64,000 nucleotides of DNA, from positions 103,336,912-103,400,911 of the forward strand of contig CM043963.1 of the NCBI GenBank assembly GCA_014529385.2. The letters are read 5' to 3'. The stretch is from Adiantum capillus-veneris (taxonomy: Eukaryota; Streptophyta; Polypodiopsida; Polypodiales; Pteridaceae). The notes beneath the pieces are model-generated. The model saw nothing but the letters and a program-made list of their open reading frames with translations, ran no database searches and was not told the DNA's origin. The stretch's first letter is position 1; each line of letters opens with the position of its first letter. The translations under genes were made by a program, and so were the position numbers. Shown here piece by piece: positions 34,965-46,779 of this stretch.

Positions 34965-35427
34965 TGTAACATTTAATGGCCTAATAACTTATGTATAGCG
35001 GAAATTAGCATGAACATAGTGGGCATTTCATTAGAATAGATTCCTAATGAGAATTACAAGAGTGCTTGGGTGGAGAGAGCAACAAAAAGCATAACACCTA
35101 GTTAGATAGCATCGACAATACTTTCAAAAGAGAGAGAAATTAAGCTATTGACAACAGTTGAGGTCCGGATTTTCATGGAGCCGGTCCCCTCTACAAAAGG
35201 CTTTGTATTATGGTTTCTCCCATCAAGAGCGACATTGTACAATACAATTCTTTGTGTTCCTTCAAGACTAGCTAGTGCAATGAAGATGGAAACTTCATGC
35301 ACTAAGAAAAACACTTAACAAACACAACTTGAATTATCCCCGTTCTCCGACCCAAGACCTCACACACCTTCGAAGATGGTGAGAGCTAGCAGGGTATGAG
35401 AGTAGATTGAGAGGAAGAAGGAGTATC
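34965..35427 (-). repeat. E3 3' LTR fragment
   Basis: The terminal 463 bp of the LTR (TGTAACATTTAATGG on the plus strand). At 35427/35428 it is fused to RNase H coding sequence (junction ...GAGTATC/GAGCTTGG...). Confidence 0.92.
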
Positions 35428-37480
35428 GAGCTTGGTCTGCGTCATGAAGTACTTAAGACTTTGGTGATCCGTTCGCAGAATGAAAGGAGTCCCCAATAAA
35501 TAGTGCTTCCATGAGTCTAAGGCATGTAGAACTGCAACGAGTTCCTTTTCGTATATGCCTAGATCTTGATCAACAGGGTCGAGCCTTTGACTCTCATAGC
35601 CTATGGCGTGCCCTTCTTGGAGCAAAATAGCTCCAAGGCAATCACCACAAGCATCACATTGGACCTCAAATGGTTTTGAGAGATCCGGTAGTGTAAGCAC
35701 AGGTTGAGAGATAAGCTTTTCTTTAAGCTTTTCGAAAGCATTGTTCTCCTTAGCAAACCATGTATACCTAACGCTTTTCTTTGTTAGGTCATGTAATGGT
35801 CCCACAATTTGTCAGAACTTCTCTATGAAGCGTCTATAGTATGCACACATACCTATGAATCTTCTTAGTTCATGAAGATTCCTTGGTTTAGGCCATCCTT
35901 TTATTACCTCTAACTTGGATGGATCCATTTGGATGCCATCTTGAGAGATAATGTGACCTAAATACTGAATCTCTTGCAAGAAAAATTCACTTTTCTTTCG
36001 ATTAACATAAAGTTTATTCTCTCTTAAAACTTGAAATATTACCTGGAGGTGTTGCTTGTGTTCCTCCAATGAATTAGAGTAGATGATAATATCATCAAAG
36101 AACACTCCAGTGAAGGTTCGATGAGGCCTGAACAGCTTCTCCATCAAGCGGTTGAATGTGGCTGGTGCATTGGTCAAGCCAAAAGGCATGACAATGTATT
36201 CGTAAAGACCAAATGTAGTACGAAATGCGGTCTTTACAATGTCTTGATCAACTATCCTTATTTGATGATAGCCACTTTTTAGGTCAACCCTACTGAAGTA
36301 GGTCGATCCTTGTAGCTTATCAAATAGGTCTTCTACCCATGGAACGGGAAACCTATTCTTGATAGTGATCCTATTTAGTGCTCTATAGTCGACACACATA
36401 CGATATGTGCCGTCTTCATTTTGCACTAATAGCACAGGTGAGCAAAATGGAGATGAGCTTGGCCTAACCATACCCTTCGCAACTAACTCATGCACTTGCC
36501 GCATAATCTCCTCTTGTTGAGCTTGAGAAACTCTATAAGGAGGTTTATTAGGTGGTGAACTTCCTGGAAGAAGTTCAATTGCATGGTCATCATTACCTCG
36601 TTTAGGAGGTAGCTCACAAGGGATGTCGTCAACAAAAACATCTTGAAACCCCTTGAGAAAATTGGATAACTCTAATTCCTTTTGGTTGCTTTTATTTTCT
36701 TTTGCTAAAGCATTAGGTTCATTTTGAGAGTCTTTAACAAAAATCATGTACACGGAAATAGAGCTCTTTATTGACTTGTTGAAAGCTTGTGTATGTACAA
36801 TAGGGATGGTGTTACCCATTTCCTTAGCATCTATATATATGTCTTTTTCCCTGAACTTAAAGGAGATTCTCCTTTCAGGAAATTTAACATCAGCAGCCAG
36901 GCGGTCAAACCATGGTGCCCCTAGGATTACATCCTCATGCTTGAGAGGAGAGATAAATAAGTCCTCTTTGTCCACATAGCCTTGGACATGAAGCCTCAAT
37001 TTCCCGATTAAGGGAGTGACTGAAGCTTCTTGCCCCTTGAAGGCACTGTCTGCGTGTAGGACATCTCCCATCTCGTAGGATTGTATTCTTAGCTTGGTGG
37101 CCAACTCTATAGATATAAAATTGTGAGTAGAACCAGGGTCAAAGAGAATAAAAGAATCATGTTCTCTTACCTTTCCCCAAGCATGGCATAGAGGAGATCC
37201 TTTGTGGTGAGTTTGGTGAGCCTCCTCCTCTTGGATTTCAACCAAGGAAGCTCTAGGAGGATCTTGGCGGTTGTTCTTTTGGGGACAAGCGCGGTACGCA
37301 TGCCCTTGTTCGCCGCACTTGAAACACCGGTTATCCTTACGATAACGCTCAAGCTCTTCAGGAGAGAGTTTATTCTTACCTTTGTAAACTCCCTTCTCTT
37401 TAGCTTTGTTGGAGTTTCCCTTAGGAGACTTTTGGACATTGTCCTTGCCCTTAGGCTCATTGGAACCCCCGTTTGGAAAT
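35428..37480 (-). pseudogene. E3 zinc knuckle, protease, RT and partial RNase H
   Basis: A minus-strand frame from about 37480 to the deletion at 35428. It starts after a one-base frameshift in gag and holds an intact CCHC knuckle (CFKCGEQGHAYRAC). Next is the retropepsin active site (LFDPGSTHNFIS), then RT with the lead-in SSPFCSPVLLV, MCVDYRALN, the loop DLKSGYHQIRI and catalytic VFFDDIIIYS. RNase H opens with EVQCDACGDCLGAIL and is cut at KYFMTQTKL. A TGA at about 35812-35814 interrupts the frame just after the RT thumb; unlike most stops in this window it is not a simple C-to-T of CAG or CGA. Confidence 0.9.
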
Positions 37481-38738
37481 TAATTCGAGAGGTGACCATA
37501 GTGTGGTGTATTACCGCCGATATGGTACGTGGTCTTTGGGAGTTGACATACTCCTCCATTTCTTCGGTTAAGCCCGCACAAAAGTGTTTCTTTTGCTCTC
37601 CAAAATCCAACTTTTTGAAGACAGTGTCTTTGAGTTGTAGGTCCCAAAACTTGTCTACATATTTGTGGATAGATTCATTGGGAGAGAGCTTTAAGCTTCG
37701 CCATTCGGTGAGTACTTTGTCTTTGGCATCGGTGGCCAAAAAATGCTTCATAATGGAAGCTCTTAAAGCTTTCCATGTTCGTGGAGCTTCACCGTTGGCT
37801 CGTAGGCTAGACCACCATTGTCTGGCGGACTTTTGAAAGTGCATAGCTACATGGCGTAGCTTAGAGGACTCCGTGAAGCCCTCATCTCCAAACGCCGCAT
37901 CGAATTGTTGGATAAAGGCCAAGACTTTGTCCGTAGCACCAAAGGTACCATCATAGGTAAGGAAAGAGATGCTCTTCCCTCCCTCTTTGAATTTTTTCAA
38001 CTTGGACGACCTCTTCCATGTGGCATAGGATTTCCTATGGCCTCTTCTTTTTGATGGTTCAAAGGTTGCACCATCACTTTCTTCAGAAGGTGAAGAATTT
38101 GAAGAAGGTGGAGAAGAGGGTGACCTCTTTCTCGCCTTTTTCTTGTCTTGATCTTTGTCGTCTTCACCATAGCTTTCATAAGAGGAAGAGGATGAAGAAG
38201 ATGGAGAAGAGGGTGTCCTCTTTCTCGCCTTTTTCTTCTCTTGCTTTTTATCATCCCTCTTTGAATTATGGCGTGGAGAAGAGTGTGATGGTCTTCTCCG
38301 CTTTGGTGGTGATGGAGAGCGTTTAGCCCGCCGTCTTCGTGGAGCCATCTCCGCCGAGGTGGCGGGAGACTCGCTTCTTTCTCGTTCCTTTGGTGGAGGC
38401 TCTTGAGTTCTCCTTTGGGAAGGAGATGCATCATCAAGAAGTAAATTCTTGAGCCCTTCATATGGATTCTCTTCTTCTTCCCAAATCGGAGAGAGACCTC
38501 TTTTGGTAGTCTCACAAGGAGGCTTCCTAGGTGTTCTCTCGTCATGGTGATGAGCTTGGAGAATCCCGTGAGCACGGAGCTGCCGTTGCACTTCACTTTG
38601 GAGAGATGGATTGCCCATGGCTTGTTGAAGCCTAGAAACAAGATAGTTAACAAGCATTGAAGCATCATTAGTAGCTTGCTCATGAGCAAAATCAAAGTTA
38701 CCAACATTAATTTAACTCTCTTTACTATTGTCAGCCAT
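37481..38738 (-). pseudogene. E3 gag with an RS-like N-terminal domain
   Basis: Starts at the ATG at 38738-38736 (MADNSKES, then an in-frame TAA) and stays open from 38657. Residues around 100-215 are Arg/Ser/Lys/Glu-rich, with two repeats of a KKKARKR-[TS]-PSSP-Ser-rich-acidic module, resembling SR-protein RS domains. The Gag core follows (ARQWWSSLRANGEAPRTWKA ... LTEWRSLKLSPNESIHKYV). A one-base deletion near 37480 moves the zinc knuckle into the pol frame. Confidence 0.85.
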
Positions 38739-39127
38739 TCTAACAACTTTTAGGTGTACTTTGGCAATTCAAGCCCTAGTTGCTACTCCTCTTTACCCCT
38801 TTAGGAAAAGCACTCAAGCTACTGTACCCGCGGCTCAAATACCATTAATTGCAAGGAATAGAAGAGAGGGTCTTTCGACACCAAAACAGCACCGGCTCCT
38901 ATCAAGATTCTAATAGCTCAATAGTGGTTAAGCCGTAGGCAAGCCTCGTAGGACTCCACTATTAAGACCATAGCTCTCGACGGTGATGCCCCGTTAACTG
39001 TACGAAGACACGCGCGCTGCAAGGCTGAATAATCCCTATTCTACTTACTCACAGACGATTAATAATACCAATCATTTGTAGCTAGCTTGAGGAACTCCAT
39101 TCTTGAGCAAGAAAAGAGAAACCTTGA
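38739..39127 (-). other. E3 leader
   Basis: About 390 bp between the primer binding site and gag with no ORF of note. Confidence 0.6.
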
Positions 39128-39139
39128 GCTCTGATACCA
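39128..39139 (-). promoter_or_regulatory. E3 primer binding site (initiator tRNA-Met)
   Basis: In element sense TGGTATCAGAGC, one base from the LTR end; it is the standard plant retrotransposon site matching the 3' end of initiator tRNA-Met. Confidence 0.92.
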
Positions 39140-39140
39140 A

Positions 39141-40731
39141 TGTAACATTTAATGGCCTAATAACTTATGTGTAGTGGAAATTAGCATGAACATAGTGGGC
39201 ATTTCATTAGAATAGATTCCTAATGAGAATTACAAGAGTGCTTGGGTGGAGAGAGCAACAAAAAGCATAACACCTAGTTAGATAGCATCGACAATACTTT
39301 CAAAAGAGAGAGAAATTAAGCTATTGACAACAGTTGAGGACCGGATTTTCATGGAGCCGTTCCCCCCTCCAAAAGGCTTTGTATTATGGTTTCTCCCATC
39401 AAGAGAGACGTTGTACAATACAATTCTTTGTGTTCCTTCAAGACTAGCTAGTGCAATGAAGATGGAAACTTCATGCACTAAGCAAAACACTTAACAAACA
39501 CAACTTGAATTATCCCCGTTCTCAGACCCAAGACCTCACACACCTTCGAAGATGGTGAGAGCTAGCAGGGTATGAGAGTAGATTGAGAGGAAGAAGGAGT
39601 ATCTTACGAGAAAGATGTACATCTCCTCACATAATCACTCATATGTAGCATATCTTAGCTTAGTAATTAGCTTGGTAGGGGAGATGAGCATGCATTGAAG
39701 CTTGGCTCTTGGTTGGATTTGCATCCACATGCCAAGAGAGTGTTGATGTAGGCTTCTATCTCACAAGCTTGGAGTAGGTGATGAGTTCTCCATTAAAGCT
39801 TGGGAAGAGATAGTCTTCTCTTTCTTCACACATGAGCTTGTGTGAGTGTGTGTGTGTGATAATGCCTTGCAAAAATCACCCCCGTCTCTCTCTTGGGCGA
39901 GCCCTCTTGCTAATTGCTGTTGCTGAAGCCTCATTGCCCTGCCCCAAGTCAAGCCAATTACAATTAAGCAGCATAAGTGATAGCCTTCTGACATGTGTCC
40001 CCCTTTCCCCTTTTGTGAGAGATTTAGGTAATTAAATAATTAAACTAAACTCTCATTGGACCCCTTTGCCTCCTGGCCAATAGGAATCAGGCAAGCCATG
40101 GGGCTCCTGAATGCTCATTGGACCCCTTGGGATACTGCCCAATAGTCTTCTAGGAGACTTAATTCTCATTGGTTTCTTTTATTAAATGTTTTTAAATTAA
40201 TTAAACTAGATTTACTCTAGCTTAATTCTCATTGGTCCACTTCAAGGGTCATCGAATAGAAATTGGGCACACCTTGTGGGCATCTGGCCTAGGGAGCTGA
40301 CATGTGTCCCTCATTCCCTTTGTGTAAAGGGAGCCTGTGTGTGTGCGTGCGTGGCTTTCTCTCTCATCCCCTACCTTTAGGGCTCGCCCCCTCCCATGTA
40401 GGGATGTGCAAATAATTTTAGGGCACACACAAAGCAACCAATTTTCCCTAGGGTTGACCTTTGGACACAACCTTTGAATTTTGGAACCTTAGCATTTTGG
40501 AAGTCTTAATGGGCTGAACCTTAGGGTCTTTTTATCCCATTGTTGCACATGGCTCTTTTGCAGATGGCCCCCCCTTTGGATCCCTATTTTCCCTCCTTTG
40601 GATCCCTACTGTGGCCGGTCTGCTAGCTTAACCAATATTCTAGCTTTTTCTCCCCTGGCCTTCCCCACATTAAATGATCAGTTTAATATGAGAAAATCAT
40701 TTAGGAGAATTAGATATTGATTATTATGACA
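39141..40731 (-). repeat. E3 5' LTR
   Basis: 1591 bp, TGTAACATTT...TTATGACA on the plus strand. It is homologous over its full length to the solo LTR 873-2446 (inverse orientation) and over 463 bp to the 3' fragment at 34965. Confidence 0.93.
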
Positions 40732-42757
40732 GTGAAAATGTTGAATTCATACATATTTTTGTTTGAAGAACATGTCTCTAACGCCTCATGATACAAGGTG
40801 ACCTCTTACTATGCTAGTTGAGTGGCATTGTTTGCAAGAATGGCTTAAGGAACTGTCATATCATGAATCTTTTATGGTGGCACAAAGCTCTCCTGAAGCA
40901 ATGTGGCTCCCACTACACAAAAAATCATTATGATAACATGGAGAGATCTCTAGTAGGACAATACAACAACTTTTCGTCAGCAACACACTCTTTCCTAACA
41001 TGAGGGCACCCCCACTAGAGATATTTTTATGTGATAGGTCACTTCATGAGCATACCATGTCATATAACGGCACTACCCCGTGGAAGATGTTCACGAATGT
41101 ATGTTTATCAAAGTTAATGAGAAGAAATTTTGACTTTTTTGTTTGTTGTGTGTAAGAGCACTCTAGGTCTACCATATTTTAGATTGTTTGTTGATAAGTT
41201 AAATAAGATTTGTAGTCATTTAAAGTGTAAATTTTTTTTAATTTGGTAAAATTGTACATGAGAAGACATGATAAAGTACAAGAGATCTTGACGAAATAAA
41301 CCTCGATGAGATTCCTACCATGCACTTGTGACACCGTACCTCTTTTTAAACCCTTTGCCTTCTATTGTTGTGGGAAGTCCAAGGGGGGGCCTACTTTCAA
41401 ATTTTTATCATAACTTTTTTTTTTAATGAAATTTTGGTCATTTTAAAGTTTGTACATAGTCTAGGATTTCATTCTGATTGTTTTCCCTCAGTTTCAAATT
41501 TTGACCGAGTATCAATTCCATCTTTAACCTTGTCCTTGCACAACATTTCACAACCTAAACTGTGTGAAAAAACGGGTCCTGTTTTTGGCTTTTTTCAACT
41601 TTTTGCAACTATACCACTCCAGAATTCATGTTTGTGAGGTCTGTAATGCTAGAGAACTATCTTTAGTAGTCCTCAACATGTCCTGATGCTTCTAGGGATA
41701 AATAAATGTTAAAGTTGTAAGTTATGACCAAATTACAAAAATTGTCAAATCCTGTTTTTTAGCCAATTTTAGCTCTTCTATGATTTTTTTGGTGGCTTTC
41801 ATGATATCCAAATGCAGTTTTGATTCTCTATGTCGCATATTGTAACTTAAAGCTAATATTCCTTGAGTTTTGGGGCACCTAATACCCTATTTTTCATAGT
41901 AGACAACGATGGTTGATTTTTTCAATTATAGAAGAAAACGAAACATTCTAGTATATCAAGTATAGCTTTTTTAATATTGTTAGTTTCTTGTGACAACTAC
42001 ATGCATTTTGTAGGTAGTAACCATATCTAGTCATAAGGATCAAATTTGGCTAGATATTGAATAGTTTCTATGGGATTCTACAACTCATAATGTTGAACCC
42101 AGTTTTTTCATGTTTGCTGTATTTAGCACTTCATCTTTGTCCCCAAGATTCCCCTTGGTAAGAGATGTATTATTCTTTTGACATGCTCCATGGCTCCTTA
42201 TGAACCTAAAGGACAATAGGGAACTAAGAAAACATGCATATATTATTTGTATTGAGTGTGGCTATAGAAACTTTGATGATGGGTTTGCAGAATGGTAAAA
42301 ATTCAACTTTTTTGTACCTAATTCTTTTGGCAAAACAAAAAATAGTGAGTGAGAAGCAATCATATGTTCTGATCACCAACCCATTGAAGTTAACGAGGGA
42401 ATTTATCTGAAGTCCTACAAAAATCCCTAATCTTATTTTTATGCAAAAAAACGTAAGAAATGACTGTTTTGATGAAAATGTACTGGTCCATCAACTTTGG
42501 AGGCTTGGTGTGACCAAAAGATGAGAAATTTTACAAGTTTCTTATTTTTTCCATGTGTAGTAGGCCTTGAACTATAACCTCATGAAAGGATTTTACAAAA
42601 TGACTGGATCTACTATGGTTTTGGAGGTTGTTTTCAAACCCTGAAAGGACACTTTTATGTCCTGTTAGGTTACCAACCTAGTGTTAACACAATAAAAAAA
42701 CATTGGTTCTTTGAGTATTTTTAGATTCCATGGTTTTAATGCTCGTTGGAGCCCGTA
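40732..42757. repeat. Spacer module, copy 2 (right part, long form)
   Basis: Continuation of the spacer after E3. Up to about 41512 and from about 42686 it matches copies 1 and 3. Between these it has about 1.17 kb of AT-rich sequence, where the other copies have only about 75 unrelated bp. I recognise no coding domain in the extra segment. Confidence 0.8.
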
Positions 42758-44300
42758 GATCCACCACTTGGCCATTAGAACAAAGGCTTGAAATGTGGAT
42801 CCAATTGTTGGTGTCTACTAGATCCACCACTTGGCCATTCTAACCATGTCTTAAAGCTAGGTGTATTCAGCACTTGGCCATTGTAACACTTGTAATTTTA
42901 CACAATGTTTGTGGGATTAAGATACACAACCTGGCCATTTAGACTAAGAATTGGTCAGTAGAGGCATCAAAGATCCACCACTTGGTCATTATAACAAAAG
43001 CTTGAAAAGTGGATCCAATTGTTGGTGTGTCCTAGATCCACTACTTGGTCATTCTAACCATGTTTTAAAGTTAGGTTTATTCAACACTTGTAATTTTACA
43101 CAATGCTTCTAGGATGAGTATATTCTACATCCAGCACTTGTCCATTTAGAGTAAGAATCGGTAAGTAGGGGCATCAAAGATCCACCGGTTCGTCATTATC
43201 ACAAAGGCTTGAATTATAGATACAATTGTTGGTGTCAGCTAGATCCACCACTTGGCCATTCTAACCATGTCCTAAATTTAGGTGGATTCAACACTTGGCC
43301 ATCATAACACTTGTAATTTTACACAATGTTTGTGAGATGAGTAGATCTTTGATCCACCACTTGTCCATTTAGAGTAAGAATTGGAAAGTAGGGGCATCAA
43401 AGATCCACCACTTGGCCATTATAACAAAGGCTTGAATTGTAAATAGAATTGTTGGTGTCACTTTGATCCACCACTTGGCCATTCTAACCATGTCCTAAAG
43501 ATAGGTGCATGCAACACTTGGCCATCATAACACTGGTAATTTTACACAATGTCTGTGGAATGAGTAGATCCTAGATCCACCACTTGGCTATTTATATTGA
43601 AATTTGGGAATTAGATACATCAAACATCCACCACTTGACCATTAGAATGAAGGCTTGAAGTGTGGATGTAATTGTTGGTATCTGCTAGATCCACCACTTG
43701 GCCATTATAGCCATGTCTTAAACGTAGCTGCATTCAGCACTTGGCCATCATAACACTTGTAATTTTATACAATGTTTCTGGAATCAGTAGATTCTAAATC
43801 CACCACTTGGCCATTTAAACTAAAAATTGGGAAGTAGGTGCATCAAAGATCCACCACTTGGCCATTATAACAAAGACTTGAATTGTGGATCCAATTGTTG
43901 GTGTCTCTTCGATCCACCACTTGGCTAGCTAGATGGATTCAACACTTGGCCATCATAACACTTGTAAATTTACAGAATGTTTGTGGGATGAGTAGATACC
44001 AGATCCACCACTTGTCCATTGAGTGTAAGCATTAGTAAGAAGGTGCATCAAAGATCAACCACTTGGCCATTATAACAAAGGCTTGATTTGTAGATACAGG
44101 TGTTCGTGGCACTTAGATCAAGCACTTGGCCATTCTAACCATGTCCTAAACTTAGGTGCATTCAACATTTGGCCATCATCACACTGGTAATTTTACACAA
44201 TGTCTGTGGGATTACTAGATCCTAGATCCACCAATTGGCTATTTAGACTAAAACTTGGGAATTAGATACATCAAATATCCACCATTTGGCCATTAGAACG
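42758..44300. repeat. Satellite block 5
   Basis: Same family. Its variant order is collinear with 14-872 plus 2447-3000 and with 17227 onward. It contains the uninterrupted homologue (about 43706) of the solo-LTR insertion site. It ends GAACG, the left target duplication of E4. Confidence 0.92.
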
Positions 44301-44699
44301 TGTAATGGCTATTGCCCACACAGGAGCAATAGGCATTACGGGAATGATTACCCGCAACTACATTATATGAACATCAACGTACAGAATGACAAGAGAAGGA
44401 AGTACAAAGTACACAGACACAGAACAACCCTTGCTTCATTCATCTGTAATCCAGACACAGAGTACAATAGATGATGCCATGAATATCATAGATATTGGTT
44501 AAGTTACATCAAAAGATAGGTATGCCCCTCCATATACAACCGTTGCTCCAGTGCAGATCGGGAATGGTGCACACACTCTTGTCCCATGATATCCTATGAA
44601 GAACTGTCGCTCCGGCCACCGCATACCGCATGACTCCTGACTCCCGATCCGCAGTGTCCAGAGGACCGCAGGACCGCATGTGCGGCTAATGCCGTAACA
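44301..44699 (-). repeat. E4 3' LTR
   Basis: 399 bp, TGTAATGGCT...GCCGTAACA on the plus strand. No clear polypurine tract lies beside it at 44700-44730. Confidence 0.95.
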
Positions 44700-44733
44700 C
44701 CTAGCATGCACGGTGGATTGCGCGAACCCACAT

Positions 44734-46779
44734 TCAGTCCCTCTGGTTGGAAGGTTCCGGTGGTTGCTCTGCACCCTGCTCTGGTGAAGAGGAAACATCA
44801 ATATAGCCAAAGCCCCGAAAATCTGTAGTATGGGCTCGATAGACCTCATCCAAAAGACGTGGATCTATCTCAATTTGTTCCGACCAGGCAGCCCGAGGAA
44901 TAAACTGCGTTGGCAAGGAGATAAATTGAGGCGGCTGTGGCAGAGGAGCAACAGGTGTATGCAAGGGATAATAACGAGTAAGCTAGCGATTAAGAGAAGC
45001 CCAAAATGGAGGGCAAGGTGGGAGACTGAGAGAAAAGGAATGAGCTAAGGTCTCCACCCAAAAACAGACCCTGCGCCTCTCCTTACGAAATTGACGAATC
45101 ATTTTCTAGAAACGAGAGACATGAGCCTGGGCTTCAGCACAATCCTCTGTAGCTTGTGCCCAATCAGCAACATCAAAACCCTCTGGAACAACACTCTTAC
45201 CTCTGTCAGTGTTGGATGACTCGGGTTGGTGCACCACAACCTGTTGAGCGGGTGGTTGTGCTCCCACCTCAGCAGCCAAGCGTGTGCTCCAGCTTTGTAA
45301 TTGATTATCTAAAAAAGTTCGGAGATCCTCTTGCATCTCCATTGCCAATGGATCCAAATCAGTCATGTTGATCATTACATCGCCAAGGTGCGAGGTTAAG
45401 TAAGAATCTAGGCTATGCTGTGTTCTCAACTGAAGAAGTTCTTGTTGAATAGACCTTACAAACTCAGCATTAGCCCCTCTTGATCTTTGTATTTCTGTCC
45501 CTTGCTGGCGAGTAGTGGCACTCAGCTGTTCATTCTGAGTGTTTAACTCGTCAATCCGAGTCTGCGAAGTCGCTACCTGCGCTTCCATCTCATTGACTCA
45601 TCCCTCTGTGGCTGCGGCTGGCCAGGCCGCACGAATAGACTCTGTAAGTCTGCTAAAAAATGTGCCGCATGCTTGTAATTGGTCAGCAGGGGTCGCTGAT
45701 GCCGTAGCCTCCCAGGGTAGCGCTGCGGGGAGAATACCTCCCGTCGAGGCAGCCGCATTTGTAATACCCGTCGTTTCCGGTTGAGCGGGGACGTCCGCAA
45801 CCGCAGAGCTCATTCTCAAGGGAGTCGTACTGCTAACTCTTTCCTTCATTCGGCGGCGCCAGCGAGCCACCGCAGAATCTTCCGCAACAGGAGATGCAGT
45901 TGCTTGAGGTGGTGTTGAAAATTGCTGCTCCTCACGGCCGCGCTTGCGGCTTCCTGATCCTACACCTGCAGTGGCCATCTCCTGGGCTCCAGAGGATACC
46001 ACCGTCGTCGATGAACCAAGCAATTCCACAGTACCCACCTGTTGCTGCTGTGTTTCCCTCTCCGCCGGCACTGCCAAGCTTTGTGTTTGCGACAGAGGAG
46101 GATTAGTGCCTTGGACCACCAAGGGATCATCTTCAAAGTGGCAAAGAGGACGCACGGCGAGAGGAAACACTTCTCTCAAAGGAAAGATCAATGTGAGCAG
46201 TTGGCCCACCTTTGTATTGGTTGGGGTACCCCTCCCCAATTGTGCCATCACTCATTGGCACTCCGCCAGCAGTCGCTCTCTGACCACTGCTGCCCAAGCT
46301 ACTGGCCCAAAGTTGGTCGAATGCAACACATTTCTAGCTCGGGTCGAAATAGTATACGTTTTGGCCTGTAGCCAAATCGCCTCAAGGAACCACCGATATG
46401 CATCCCTGGTTGCCACATCTGACAACCCTGACAGTTTATACTCCCCTTTGACCTTCAAGCTAAATTCCTGCTCGACATCTGCAGCAGCGATCACATGGGA
46501 GGCTCGCACCACGCCATCGTTGGGTAAACAGCAACATCTTGAGATTCTTTCTGATGTCAACTGTATCTGTTGATTGTTGAGGACCACCATATCACCAGCC
46601 GCGAGTTGCTCAATCAAATGTGCTGCCTACGGGTGCACTGGGATTCCTTGCCAGTCCAGGTTGGCGAACACACGTAGCCGCAAGTCTTGCAGCCATGCGT
46701 CCACTCGTCGAAGCGCGAGCTCCTGCACGGGAGTGAAAGGGACAGAGAATAAATCACTAAGAGCACGCGACACACGAAA
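44734..46779 (-). pseudogene. E4 third ORF downstream of integrase (unknown; possible plant transposon-protein domain)
   Basis: A single minus-strand frame of about 680 codons without frameshifts, interrupted only by TAG 46627, TGA 46252, TGA 45598, TAG 45106 and TAG 44983. Reading order: an N-terminal globular region (VFANLDWQGIPVHP; RDAYRWFLEAIWLQAKTY; TNTKVGQLLTLIFPL) whose layout recalls the 'putative plant transposon protein' domain family; a low-complexity Gln/Ser/Thr/Ala-rich stretch with a basic KRGREE motif; a heptad-like coiled coil (IDELNTQNEQLSATTRQQGT); and an acidic C-terminus. No signal peptide or membrane segment is obvious, so I do not call it an envelope protein. Open reading over this length suggests past selection for a protein. 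Confidence 0.65.

Larger units (their letters stand above)
34965..40731 (-). mobile_element. E3: Ty3/gypsy LTR retrotransposon, internally deleted
   Basis: 5.77 kb inserted in the spacer module. The flanks GTGCA (34960-34964) and GTGAA (40732-40736) form a target duplication with one change; uninterrupted targets are at about 16297 and 60973. Minus-strand order: complete 5' LTR (right), initiator tRNA-Met primer site, gag, protease, RT, start of RNase H, then a direct jump into the 3' LTR. The rest of RNase H, integrase, polypurine tract and about 1.1 kb of the 3' LTR are missing. Confidence 0.93.

Noticed and set aside
45539-46573. Plus-strand ORFs of up to 209 codons over the E4 third ORF
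   Set aside because: The minus strand is open across the whole region with only TAG/TGA interruptions and carries coiled-coil and domain-like features; the plus-strand frames are by-products.
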